Assembly (NCBI RefSeq): GCF_000025185.1
Contig: NC_013720.1
Coordinates: forward strand, 4,464,001-4,528,000
Direction of reading: 5' to 3'
Length of the DNA: 64,000 nucleotides
DNA from: Pirellula staleyi DSM 6068
Lineage (GTDB): Bacteria; Planctomycetota; Planctomycetia; Pirellulales; Pirellulaceae
Part shown: one piece after another, positions 9,124 through 17,543 of the stretch
How the letters are laid out: every line of letters begins with the position of its first letter
Position numbering within the stretch: the first letter of the stretch is position 1
Made by a program: the position numbers and the translations under genes
The notes under the pieces: generated by a model
Told to the model about the DNA's origin: nothing
Database searches by the model: none
What the model saw: only the letters and a program-made list of their open reading frames with translations

Positions 9124-9762
9124 TCATGCCGATCGGCTCTCGAGGAAGGCTTGAATTCCGCATCTACGTGCCGAACGTAGGTGCAATCGCATCTGCTGGT
9201 CCGCCTCCACCGGATCGCGCCGCTCGATCGGCTCGACCAGTTTCATGTGCGTGCAGCTCAAATCCCCGACGCGGCTGTAAACCGTCACCTGACTCACAAA
9301 CATCTGCAGCAGTTGCAGATCGGTCAGTTCCTGAACCAGCCGCCGACAGCGACTCATCTTGGCAATTTTTAAATGAAATTCCTGGTCGAGGCGAACCGAT
9401 TCCACCCCTTCATCCGCTTGCAGCTGCTTGGCCATTTCCTTGAGCTCAGCAATCTCGCGATCACTGGCGTGCAGACAGGCCTCGCGAATAGCTTGCGTTT
9501 CGATCGCCTCACGGAAGGTGTAATTTTCTTCGAGCATCTCGCGGTCGATAGTGCGAACACGCACACCGTCACCAATTGCACTCTCGACGAGCCCGGTCGC
9601 CTCGAGCCGCGAAAAAGCTGCAACCGTAAGAACTTTGCTGACACCATACTTATCGGCGATTTGCTGCTGGGGCAGCCTCGTTCCGGCGGGGAGCTCCCCT
9701 TTGATGATGTCATCGCGCAGCTTTTCGAACAGCATCGCTGGTTTAGTCATGGTCAGTTCCAT
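9124..9762 (-). CDS. GntR family transcriptional regulator with FCD domain
   Basis: 212 residues. Residues about 10-75 form the GntR winged helix: a LRDDIIKGELPAGTRLP start, QQQIADKYGVSKVL recognition region and RLEATGLVE. Residues about 85-205 are the all-helical FCD ligand-binding domain (FREAIETQAIREACL, LDQEFHLKIAKMS, RRLVQEL, HLRSA), so it belongs to the FadR subgroup. These regulators are usually repressors released by small organic acids or sugars. It is the first gene of an apparent operon with the DUF1553 and DUF1501 genes and may control them and itself. ATGs at 9762 and 9750 are both possible, and neither has a good ribosome-binding site. The predicted operator is listed separately. 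Confidence 0.9.
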   Translation of the reverse strand: MELTMTKPAMLFEKLRDDIIKGELPAGTRLPQQQIADKYGVSKVLTVAAFSRLEATGLVESAIGDGVRVRTIDREMLEENYTFREAIETQAIREACLHASDREIAELKEMAKQLQADEGVESVRLDQEFHLKIAKMSRCRRLVQELTDLQLLQMFVSQVTVYSRVGDLSCTHMKLVEPIERRDPVEADQQMRLHLRSARRCGIQAFLESRSA

Positions 9763-9770
9763 CGGAGAGA

Positions 9771-9800
9771 GGATAGCCGCCGGATAGCCAGATACTATCC
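9771..9800. promoter_or_regulatory. candidate GntR operator: GGATAG repeats with inverted copy
   Basis: GGATAGCC occurs at 9771-9778 and 9782-9789, an 11-base spacing of about one helical turn. CTATCC at 9795-9800 makes a perfect 6-base inverted repeat with the second copy, with a 7-base spacer. The element ends 8 bases before the first possible gntR start, where an autoregulatory GntR operator would be expected. No binding evidence exists, and the link is inferred from position and symmetry. Confidence 0.5.
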
Positions 9801-9987
9801 ACGAGCCTGCGCTGTGTCAATCAAGAGGCAGGGGAGCGGCTTATGGCTTCACTTAGAGGGAGATGAAGCGAGAATTTCTCGAAATCTTCACGCCGCAGCG
9901 ACTTTCTCCGGCGGATGTCGTCCTCTTCTCGCAACCAGTGATAGTAGCGGCATGCCAGCGTGCCGAGCGGATCTCTTTGAGGAAACT

Positions 9988-10602
9988 ATGGTCGTCGACA
10001 CGCAGCACATTCTGGAAGCCAAAGGTGGCGATCCCGTCCGACTAGCGGGGCTGCTGGAACCGTTTCGCAGCTACCTCAAATTGCTGGCCCGGATGCAAAT
10101 TGGGGCGCGGCTGCAAGGAAAAGCGGACGAATCGGACATCGTGCAAGAGACCTTTCTCTCGGCTCACGGTGCCTTTCCGGAGTTCCGCGGATCGACCGAA
10201 GCTGAACTCACCGAGTGGCTCCGCTCGATTCTGGCCGCCAAGTTGGCCGAGCTGTTTCGCCGCTACCTGGGAACCAAGCAACGCGACGTGCGACTCGAAA
10301 AACGGATCGACGACGATCTGAGTCGCTCGGCTGCCCTGTTGGGATCGACCATGGCACTCGGGCTAGTCTCGCGCGAGCCTTCGCCGAGCCAAAAAGCCGC
10401 TGGTCACGAAGATGCGCTGCATCTGTCCGAGGCGCTTGCGAACCTTCCGGCCGACTACCGAGAAGTGATCGTACTCCGCAATCTCGAGGGACTGCCGTTC
10501 AAAATGGTCGCCGAGCGCATGGAGCGCTCCGAGGATAGTGTCGAGAAACTTTGGATGCGTGCGCTGGTGAAACTTCGGGCCCATCTCGGAGCCGCACGAT
10601 GA
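9988..10602 (+). CDS. RNA polymerase sigma factor, ECF-like (planctomycete sigma-70 family)
   Basis: 204 residues from the ATG at 9988, which has GAGGA about 6 bases upstream; the frame is open far upstream but without similarity there. Region 2 is at about 45-90 (ADESDIVQETFLSAHGAFPEF, then WLRSILAAKLAELFRRY). Region 4 is at about 150-200 (ALANLPADYREVIVLRNLEG, then a helix-turn-helix with AERMERSEDSVEKLWMRAL). Sigma factors of this type are very numerous in planctomycetes and are often encoded with protein kinases. Here the stop codon overlaps the kinase start as ATGA, so the two are translationally coupled. The target promoters are unknown. Confidence 0.93.
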   Translation: MVVDTQHILEAKGGDPVRLAGLLEPFRSYLKLLARMQIGARLQGKADESDIVQETFLSAHGAFPEFRGSTEAELTEWLRSILAAKLAELFRRYLGTKQRDVRLEKRIDDDLSRSAALLGSTMALGLVSREPSPSQKAAGHEDALHLSEALANLPADYREVIVLRNLEGLPFKMVAERMERSEDSVEKLWMRALVKLRAHLGAAR

Positions 10603-12833
10603 CCGATCCCCACTCGCTGGTCGATAACGACGAAGATCCTCGCGTGTTCGAAGTGGTGCAGGAATATCTGCAGCAGATCGAAGCGGGGGGCTACCCAAAC
10701 CGAACCGAACTGGCCGCCAAATATCCGGAACTCACCGCGACGATCGAGCCCTATCTCGATGCCATCGAAATGCTGCATCAGGCCCGGCCTAATCTGCGCG
10801 ATAGTGGCAATCTGGCTGCCGATCGCTCGGTCGCCAAGCCGCTCGCCATCGGACAGCCGCTCGGAGATTTTCAGCTCGTTCGGCAAATCGGACGGGGCGG
10901 CATGGGGGTGGTGTATGAAGCGATTCAGCTGTCGCTGAGCCGCAAAGTCGCGGTCAAGGTGTTGCCGTTTGCAGCAGCACTCGACGCGCGGCAACTGCAG
11001 CGATTTCGCAACGAAGCGCAAGCTGCTGCAGCGCTGCATCACGCGCACATTGTGCCGGTCTATGGCATTGGCCACGAACGCGGAGTGCACTTCTACGTGA
11101 TGCAGCTGATTGCTGGGAACAATCTCGCATCGCTCATCGATCGGATGCGCCTCGAGGCATTGGGAAAATCGCACGACGGCTATAGCGATACGGAAATCCT
11201 TCCACCATCGGAGCCTGCTGCGCCGCAATCGCAAATCGAAACGGGCCCCACCGCCGGCGCTGAACTAACAACACGCCGCGTGCATCAGAAGAAGGAATAC
11301 TTTCGCAGCGCCGCAAAAATGATCGCGCAAGCTGCCGACGCGCTCGACTATGCCCATTCGCTGGGAATTGTTCATCGCGATGTGAAGCCGGCCAACATTC
11401 TGGTCGACGAAAGTGGTTCGATTTGGGTCGCCGACTTTGGTCTGGCGCAAATTCAAACCGATCATGGACTCACGCATACCGGCGATTTGCTCGGAACGTT
11501 GCGCTACATGAGTCCCGAACAAGCAGCGGGGCGGTCGGGGCAAATCGATCATCGTACCGACGTCTACTCCCTCGGCGCAACGCTCTACGAACTCCTCACG
11601 CTGCGCTCACTATTCGAGGCCGACAATCGCCAATCGCTCCTCTGCCAGATTCTCGAAAACGAGCCCCGATCGCTCCGGTCGTGCGAGCGATCGATCCCCA
11701 AAGAACTGGAAACGATTACGCTCAAAGCGCTCGCGAAATCTCCCAGCGATCGCTACGCCTCAGCGCGCGAGATGTGCGACGATTTACAGCGTTATCTCAG
11801 CGACCTGCCGATCCGAGCGCGCAAGCCAACCCTTCTCGAACGCGTTTCCAAATGGGGACGAAGGCATCGCGGCATTGTGATCGCAGCTGTCAGCACGCTC
11901 GCGCTGCTGGTCGCCGGTCTCACCATTGCTGTGGGGATGACCGCTTCGGCCTATCAGCGCGAACGTGTGAAAGCGGCTGAAGCAGCCAAACAGTTCGACC
12001 GCGCTGAACAAAATTTCCAGCAAGCGCGAGCGGCTGTCGACGAGTTCACCCGCATCGCTGAGGAGTCCCTGACCGGCCATCCCATGATGGAATCGGCCCG
12101 CATTCGGATGCTCCAGTCGGCCCTGGCCTACTATCAAACGTTCATCGAGCAGCATCGCAACGAACACAGCTTGCAGGTAGAGCTTGAAGAGAGCATGTCG
12201 AAGGTCGAGCAAATTTTAGACGAGCTCTACACCATCGCCGGCGCAGGGAAATACATTCTGCTGCTCCACCCCGAAGTCGAGCGCGAGCTCGACCTAACAC
12301 AGCCGCAAATCGCAACGATTCGCGACTTCGACATGAAATGGCGTGCACTGTTTCGCGACTTCGGTGGCAATGTCACCCGCACCGCTCGGGAACAGCAACG
12401 TTTGGTACTGGCCCGCGAGCAAGATGCGGCGATTCGTGAACTCCTCTCCGAAGCACAAGAGGCGAGATTTCAGCAGCTGGTGTGGCAAGACGAAGGTCCC
12501 CGTGCCCTCGAAGATCAAACGCTGGCCGATCAACTGCAACTCTCCACCGCACAGCGCGCCGAGATCCGTCGGCTGCTTGCGGAATACCCTTCCTTTCGAA
12601 TGGGGCCGCCGCGCCACTTGCCCCCCGGCCCCGAGCCACCTTTTGCTCCCGAAGGGGCACACTTCCCGCGCCCCAACGGTCCGCCACCCCCTGGACACGA
12701 TCGATTCTCGCAGGCTTCGAGCGAAATCTTAGAACGTGAGTTCGCCAAAATACTCACCCAAGACCAACAGACCAAGTGGAAACAATTGCTGGGGGAACCT
12801 CTGACGTTGAGAAATCGAAGCGACCTCCCTTGA
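10599..12833 (+). CDS. membrane Ser/Thr protein kinase (PknB-like) with extracytoplasmic LTxxQ-like tail
   Basis: 744 residues from the ATG that overlaps the sigma factor stop. The Hanks kinase motifs are present: glycine loop IGRGGMGVVYEA near 95-106, VAVKVL lysine near 120, HRDVKPANIL near 257 and DFGLAQ near 279, followed by GTLRYMSPEQ and DVYSLG. About 60 low-complexity residues are inserted in the hinge between the lobes. One transmembrane helix lies near 425-448 (IVIAAVSTLALLVAGLTIAV). The outer part begins with a coiled coil, then carries LDLTQPQIATI, LQLSTAQRAEI and ILTQDQQTKW, which recall the LTxxQ repeats of Spy/CpxP periplasmic proteins. A Pro-rich spacer lies before the last of these. 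The kinase probably senses an extracytoplasmic state and signals to the coupled sigma factor. Confidence 0.92.
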   Translation: MTDPHSLVDNDEDPRVFEVVQEYLQQIEAGGYPNRTELAAKYPELTATIEPYLDAIEMLHQARPNLRDSGNLAADRSVAKPLAIGQPLGDFQLVRQIGRGGMGVVYEAIQLSLSRKVAVKVLPFAAALDARQLQRFRNEAQAAAALHHAHIVPVYGIGHERGVHFYVMQLIAGNNLASLIDRMRLEALGKSHDGYSDTEILPPSEPAAPQSQIETGPTAGAELTTRRVHQKKEYFRSAAKMIAQAADALDYAHSLGIVHRDVKPANILVDESGSIWVADFGLAQIQTDHGLTHTGDLLGTLRYMSPEQAAGRSGQIDHRTDVYSLGATLYELLTLRSLFEADNRQSLLCQILENEPRSLRSCERSIPKELETITLKALAKSPSDRYASAREMCDDLQRYLSDLPIRARKPTLLERVSKWGRRHRGIVIAAVSTLALLVAGLTIAVGMTASAYQRERVKAAEAAKQFDRAEQNFQQARAAVDEFTRIAEESLTGHPMMESARIRMLQSALAYYQTFIEQHRNEHSLQVELEESMSKVEQILDELYTIAGAGKYILLLHPEVERELDLTQPQIATIRDFDMKWRALFRDFGGNVTRTAREQQRLVLAREQDAAIRELLSEAQEARFQQLVWQDEGPRALEDQTLADQLQLSTAQRAEIRRLLAEYPSFRMGPPRHLPPGPEPPFAPEGAHFPRPNGPPPPGHDRFSQASSEILEREFAKILTQDQQTKWKQLLGEPLTLRNRSDLP

Positions 12834-12861
12834 TATCTTCTAACATCCGAAAGCTTTAAGC

Positions 12862-14772
12862 ATGAATCTCAAAGAGAATATTATTGGTATATTAATCCTC
12901 CTCGGTGGCGGGACACTGATATACTGGAGCAAACAACCAAGCTGGCCCTTAGGTGCCGATAACAGCTTACTCTTTGCCCAGGAAGCTCCTCCAGCGCGCG
13001 GCCCTGGTTCGCCTCCCGAAGGAGCTTTCCCCCCCGGTCCCGGCGGCTTTGGTCCACCCGGTTTCGGACCGGGAGGTCCCGGAGGACCTGGCGGCTTCGG
13101 CCCTCCGGGCTTTGGTGCCGATCTGGAGATCTTCAAGAAGTTTGATCGCGATCAAGACAAACTGCTGAATCGCGAAGAGCGCCAGGCAGCGCGGAAACAT
13201 CTCGCCGAGCAAGGAGCAGGGGGACGTGGTCCCGGAAGACCTGGCGGCCCGGGAGGTCGCGGTGGTTTTGGTCCGCCTGGTGGACTGGGTGGCCCCGGCG
13301 GATTTGGCCCGCCCGGAGGTGAACGAATCGCAGGAAAACCAGGGCCCAAAGTGAGCCCCGAGGATGTTCCGGCCATTATCGATCAGCCACTCTATAGCGA
13401 CGATGTGGTCCGCACTCTCTTCCTGACTTTTGAGCACGACGACTGGGAAGAAGAGCTCGCGATCTTCAAAAACACCGACGTCGATGTCCCCGCCACGCTG
13501 CAAGTCGACGGCAAGATCTACCCCGAAATCGGCGTCAGCTTTCGAGGGATGTCGTCGTTCATGATGATCCCAGCCGGGTCGAAGCGGTCGCTAAAACTGT
13601 CGCTGGACCTTAAAGATCCCGATCAAAAACTGGAAGGTTATAAGACTCTGAATCTGCTCAACAGCAACGGCGATCCTTCGATGATGAACGCCGTGCTCTT
13701 CTCCCATCTAGCGCGCACGAAGATCCCTGCCCCCAAGGTCAACTTCGTCAAAGTGGTGATCAACGGCGAGAGCTGGGGGATCTATGCCAATGCTCAGCAG
13801 TTCAATAAAGAGTTTATAGCTGAAAACTATCAAACCACCGAAGGAGCGCGCTGGAAGGTGTCGGGCAATCCTGGGGCTGATGCAGGGCTCCGTTATTTGG
13901 GTGATGATATCGCCGCTTATAAGCAGCGTTATGAGATTAAATCGAAAGACCAAGAGGCGTCGTGGAAAGCGCTCGTGAATCTCTGCCGTGTGCTTGAGCA
14001 AACACCTGCCGATCAACTCGAAGCAAAATTGTCGCCACTACTCGATATTGAAGAAGTCCTCTGGTTCCTTGCTTACGACCTGGCTTTGGTGAACGAAGAT
14101 GGCTACTGGATTCGCGCGAGTGACTACAACCTCTATCTCGATCCGCAAGGAAAGTTTCACGTTCTTCCCCACGACATGAACGAGACCTTTCATGCCTCGA
14201 CCGGGCGCGGCTTTCCCATGGGTGGCCCAATGGGGGGACCTTTTGGCGGTCCCGGCGGACCTGAAGGACGTCGCGAGCGAGCCCCTGGCGAACTGGAAGG
14301 TCCACCACCAGGATTTCCGCCAGGTGCTTTTCCACCCCCAGGAGGCCCGGGGCCGGGTGGTGCTGGTCCAGGAGGTGGACGTTTTGGCCCACCAGGTGGC
14401 GGCATGATGCGGCCGGCGGTCGATGTCAGCCCGCTCGTGGCCATGAACTCGCCGCGTATGCCGCTGCACAGCAAACTGCTCGCCGTGCCGAAATTCAAAG
14501 CCCAGTACTTGGCTAATCTGCGAGAAATCGCTGAAAAACAGCTCGACTGGAAGTATCTCGGCCCCATCGTGTCACGCTATCGCGATCTGATTGCTGAGGA
14601 AGTGAAAGCCGACACGCGGAAGCTGTCGTCGAGCGAAGCGTTTGTGATTGCAACAGCCGATCAGCCCGCCGAGAGCGCGACCGCTCGCACACTTCCACTG
14701 CGCAAATTCGCCGACGCCCGGCGAAAGTTCCTGCTGGAAGCGACCAGCGCCGCAGCAGCCGATTCCAAGTAA
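12862..14772 (+). CDS. CotH-like protein kinase, secreted, with collagen-like and EF-hand segments
   Basis: 636 residues beginning with a signal peptide or anchor (IIGILILLGGGTLIYW). Two Gly-Pro-rich collagen-like tracts (about 50-85 and 115-155) flank an EF-hand-like loop (FDRDQDKLLNREE near 92-105). The CotH core runs from about 170 to 440: VSFRGMSS, KRSLKLSLDL, TLNLLNSNGDPSMMNAVLFSHL, VINGESWGIYA, YDLALVNEDGY and the catalytic-like HVLPHDMNETF. A third Gly-Pro-rich insert of about 65 residues splits the C-terminal part. CotH proteins phosphorylate secreted proteins in Bacillus spores, but the substrate here is unknown. It is 28 bases after the kinase and 16 bases before the VTC gene. CotH, VTC and DUF4956 genes commonly occur together. 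Confidence 0.9.
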   Translation: MNLKENIIGILILLGGGTLIYWSKQPSWPLGADNSLLFAQEAPPARGPGSPPEGAFPPGPGGFGPPGFGPGGPGGPGGFGPPGFGADLEIFKKFDRDQDKLLNREERQAARKHLAEQGAGGRGPGRPGGPGGRGGFGPPGGLGGPGGFGPPGGERIAGKPGPKVSPEDVPAIIDQPLYSDDVVRTLFLTFEHDDWEEELAIFKNTDVDVPATLQVDGKIYPEIGVSFRGMSSFMMIPAGSKRSLKLSLDLKDPDQKLEGYKTLNLLNSNGDPSMMNAVLFSHLARTKIPAPKVNFVKVVINGESWGIYANAQQFNKEFIAENYQTTEGARWKVSGNPGADAGLRYLGDDIAAYKQRYEIKSKDQEASWKALVNLCRVLEQTPADQLEAKLSPLLDIEEVLWFLAYDLALVNEDGYWIRASDYNLYLDPQGKFHVLPHDMNETFHASTGRGFPMGGPMGGPFGGPGGPEGRRERAPGELEGPPPGFPPGAFPPPGGPGPGGAGPGGGRFGPPGGGMMRPAVDVSPLVAMNSPRMPLHSKLLAVPKFKAQYLANLREIAEKQLDWKYLGPIVSRYRDLIAEEVKADTRKLSSSEAFVIATADQPAESATARTLPLRKFADARRKFLLEATSAAAADSK

Positions 14773-14788
14773 CGACCCGCGATCGAGG

Positions 14789-15589
14789 ATGACCTGTCTC
14801 GTGAATATTCCCCATCACGCGAAAGCATTTTTCGTGAAAGAGCAGCCTGCGGAGACGCATCTTGTATCTCCCTCCTTAACATCGCGGCGCGGTGGCCCAA
14901 CTGCCTTTGAAGTGAAGTTTGTGATCGACGAAGCGACGGCGCAAGAGATCGAACGTTGGTCTCTTCAGCATCTGGAGGTCGATCCGTTTTGCCTCAAGCA
15001 ACCGGATGGCACCTACTGCATCACGAGTCTCTACACCGACACGCCCGCTTTTGATGTTTATCACCGCGCGCCACTTTATCGTCGTCGCAAGTTTCGTCTG
15101 CGACGCTATGGGACCGAGGGGACGATTCATCTCGAACGAAAAGCGCGGCGCGGCGAGCGTGTAAGTAAGCATCGCACCTCGGTCCATCAGTCGGAGCTAG
15201 TTTTCCTCGGCGAGCCCGAAGCTCGCAGCGATTGGCAAGGTGCCTGGTTTCACGAGCGCCTTTTGCGCAAATCGCTCCAGCCAGCTTGCGTGCTGGTTTA
15301 TAAGCGCGCGGCCTATCTGGCAAGTTCAAGTGAAGGTCCGCTCCGCTTGACAATCGACCGCCAGATTCAAGGTCAGCTGTCGAGCCGTTGGCATGTGGGA
15401 CTGACAGCGGAACCGCAGTCGATCCTTCCAGGCCAAGCCATTCTTGAACTCAAGTTTCGTGAAGCGATGCCGTCGCTCTACAAGCAATTGGTTGCCGACT
15501 TTCAGCTGACAGCCTCCGGATTTTCGAAATATCGACGTTGTCTTGATACTTGCGGTTTGCCTTTGCCAACGGTGGTCACAAAGGAGTAG
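14789..15589 (+). CDS. VTC-domain protein (polyphosphate polymerase-like)
   Basis: About 266 residues. The VTC tunnel-domain pattern is visible: FEVKFVID strand at the start, ITSLYTDTPAFDVY, RRKFRLRRYG, IHLERKAR, VLVYKRAAY, LRLTIDRQI, AILELKFREAMPSLYKQLV and SKYRRCLDT. The regularly spaced basic residues and the final Glu-x-Lys pair fit the triphosphate tunnel fold that binds polyphosphate and metal. No SPX domain or membrane helix is present. The start is uncertain: the ATG at 14789 has no clear ribosome-binding site, and GTGs lie downstream. The stop is 2 bases before the DUF4956 start, so the two are probably coupled. The actual activity of bacterial stand-alone VTC proteins is less certain than the fold. 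Confidence 0.88.
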   Translation: MTCLVNIPHHAKAFFVKEQPAETHLVSPSLTSRRGGPTAFEVKFVIDEATAQEIERWSLQHLEVDPFCLKQPDGTYCITSLYTDTPAFDVYHRAPLYRRRKFRLRRYGTEGTIHLERKARRGERVSKHRTSVHQSELVFLGEPEARSDWQGAWFHERLLRKSLQPACVLVYKRAAYLASSSEGPLRLTIDRQIQGQLSSRWHVGLTAEPQSILPGQAILELKFREAMPSLYKQLVADFQLTASGFSKYRRCLDTCGLPLPTVVTKE

Positions 15590-15591
15590 CG

Positions 15592-16269
15592 ATGCTGGAT
15601 TGGTTGACCACCGCTGTTGAAAACGATCCCCAAATGTCTCTCCCTGTGATCAGCGCGAGGCTGATACTCGGATTGATCTGTGGCATGCTGGTGGCGGGAA
15701 GCTATCGCTTAACGCAAGGACCACTCTCCACGCGTTCGATGTCGCTGATGGCGACGCTCGTGCTCCTCACGATTTTGATTGCCATGGTTGCACTCGCCGT
15801 TGGTAACAGTGCGGCACGCGCTTTTAGTTTGGTTGGCGCGCTTTCGATTGTTCGTTTTCGCACGGTTGTCGAAGATACGCGCGACACAGCGTTCGTGATC
15901 TTTGCCGTTGCGGTGGGAATGGCGGCAGGGGCGGGCTACTACCAAGTGCCACTGGTGGGAATACCCCTGACAGCCGTTGTGGCCTATCTGTTTCGCCCGA
16001 CCAGCAAAGTGATCGCCACGGAATTTCTCGAGCGCACGCTGGAAATTCGCATCGGCATCGGCCGTGATCTAGAGACGACATTACAGCCTCTCTTTCAAAG
16101 CCACTTGCAGCACTGGAAACTCACCTCGATTGCCACCGCCAAGCAAGGAGCGGCGATCCAAGTGGTATATCACGTCAAACTGCGATCAGAAAAATCTGCC
16201 ATCGCGATTGTGACTGAACTCAATCGCGTGGAAGGAGTTCAGGATATTCAGCTGCACAGTCCCAGTTAA
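15592..16269 (+). CDS. DUF4956 membrane protein
   Basis: 225 residues from the ATG at 15592, with AAGGAG 5 bases upstream inside the end of the VTC gene. Four hydrophobic segments lie in the first 145 residues. Between them is the family's conserved ARAFSLVGALSIVRFRTVVEDTRD stretch, which is intact (ALSIVRFRT is the clearest part). The last 75 residues are a soluble ferredoxin-like alpha/beta domain. DUF4956 proteins are regular partners of VTC-domain proteins, so this protein may form or anchor a membrane complex with the upstream gene product. It is the last gene of the sigma-kinase-CotH-VTC series. Confidence 0.9.
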   Translation: MLDWLTTAVENDPQMSLPVISARLILGLICGMLVAGSYRLTQGPLSTRSMSLMATLVLLTILIAMVALAVGNSAARAFSLVGALSIVRFRTVVEDTRDTAFVIFAVAVGMAAGAGYYQVPLVGIPLTAVVAYLFRPTSKVIATEFLERTLEIRIGIGRDLETTLQPLFQSHLQHWKLTSIATAKQGAAIQVVYHVKLRSEKSAIAIVTELNRVEGVQDIQLHSPS

Positions 16270-16276
16270 TATCTGC

Positions 16277-16321
16277 CTACCTGAATGCTGCTTAACAATA
16301 TTCCAGTAGCAGCTTGGGTAG
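16277..16321 (+). terminator. possible weak hairpin after the DUF4956 gene
   Basis: Two nested inverted repeats are present (CTACC with GGGTAG, and GCTGCT with AGCAGC) around an AT-rich loop just after the stop codon. There is no T-run, so it is at best a Rho-dependent or attenuating structure. Confidence 0.3.
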
Positions 16322-16483
16322 ATTTAGGCGGTTCGCTTCACAAAATACAACCACTTTAATATCCACCTTAGATTATGATTTAATTTCTATGGGGCTAGCC
16401 AGCTGTGGTTATCTGCAGACATACTGTTGCCGCAACTGGGAATAATAATGTGATGCGCAACCTTTTAGCTGAGCTGGTATCCG

Positions 16484-17494
16484 ATGTCAGGACCGCCGAA
16501 TATCGATCCGCAGTCGGCCCTCGCATGGGAGCTGGATGTTTCCCAGCTGGGTGGCACTCTTCCGGCGGTGGGTGAGCGACAATTGATTCGCCTCAGCTTC
16601 CGGAATCAGCGGATTGAAATTGCCCCTGCAGAGACGTTCGATGCTGCGACGCATCAAATCATTCATGTGCGAGGCGAGCCATTTATCTCGCATCTTTCCG
16701 AGCGTGATGCTGTGATTTCGCGTGTGCTGCAGCACCAAGGATATTGGGAGTTTGCGGAGTCCTTGCTCCTTGCGACGCGCATGGAGCGCGGCAGTTTGGT
16801 GCTCGATCTGGGGGCCAATATCGGCTACTACACGCTCGCTGCAGCGCGGCAACTGGGCCCCACCGGGGCCGTTTTCGCGGCTGAGCCTGATCCTGCAAAC
16901 TTTGTGATTCTGCTGGCGAATGTGCTGCTCGCAGTTCAGCGCCGCGGTGAGCTGGCGCGCGTCGATCTGCAATGTGTGGCGCTCGACTCCGAGTCGGGGA
17001 CCAAAACACTCACACGATTTCAAAGAAACTTGGGGCTTCATACCCTGTTTCCCCCGACGAGTCTCCACACCTCGCAGGGAAACTTAGATCAGTCGATCTC
17101 GGTTTCCACCACTACACTCGACGATCTCCGCTTTGGAAGTCCGTCGCGTCCTGCCGCGATCGAACGCCGTATTCATCTCATCAAAGCCGACACACAAGGG
17201 GCCGAACTGGCAATTCTGAAGGGAGGTTGTCGTACGCTCGCAAGCGACCGGCCGCTATTATGCCTGGAATTCGAACCGAGCCTCTCTGGCGAGGCTCGAT
17301 CGCTCGAGCTCTTGCACTGGCTGGCCGACCATCAATATCGCGAGTGCCTTTTTTTCTATTCCACCGAGACGGACCCACTCCGCATGCTCCGGCAGTTTCA
17401 ATCGCCACTAGCAGTCCTTTCTCTTGAACCACTGGTGAGGCAAAGACGAATCGGACCTTTCGGCACGCTTTTGGCCTATCCGTGCGAGCTTTAG
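16484..17494 (+). CDS. FkbM family SAM-dependent methyltransferase
   Basis: 336 residues. Motif I of the SAM-binding fold is clear (LVLDLGANIGYYTLAAAR, about residues 105-122), followed by the acidic loop VFAAEPDPANF and, in the C-terminal half, IHLIKADTQGAELAILKGG and PLLCLEFEP, which are hallmarks of FkbM methyltransferases. Members methylate hydroxyl groups on sugars or polyketides. The first 80 residues are a beta-rich N-terminal extension I do not recognise. The 214-base gap to DUF4956 suggests a separate transcript. The convergent neighbour is a glycosyltransferase, so glycan or glycolipid modification is plausible. Confidence 0.88.
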   Translation: MSGPPNIDPQSALAWELDVSQLGGTLPAVGERQLIRLSFRNQRIEIAPAETFDAATHQIIHVRGEPFISHLSERDAVISRVLQHQGYWEFAESLLLATRMERGSLVLDLGANIGYYTLAAARQLGPTGAVFAAEPDPANFVILLANVLLAVQRRGELARVDLQCVALDSESGTKTLTRFQRNLGLHTLFPPTSLHTSQGNLDQSISVSTTTLDDLRFGSPSRPAAIERRIHLIKADTQGAELAILKGGCRTLASDRPLLCLEFEPSLSGEARSLELLHWLADHQYRECLFFYSTETDPLRMLRQFQSPLAVLSLEPLVRQRRIGPFGTLLAYPCEL

Positions 17495-17543
17495 TTACCT
17501 TACGCGCGTGAGCTTGAAGTTGTGCACATCGCGCACCAAGCCT

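Noticed and set aside
9373-9987. N-terminal extension of the sigma factor frame back to 9373
   Set aside because: This stretch is opposite the gntR gene and its upstream region; the ATG at 9988 has a proper ribosome-binding site and starts the conserved protein.
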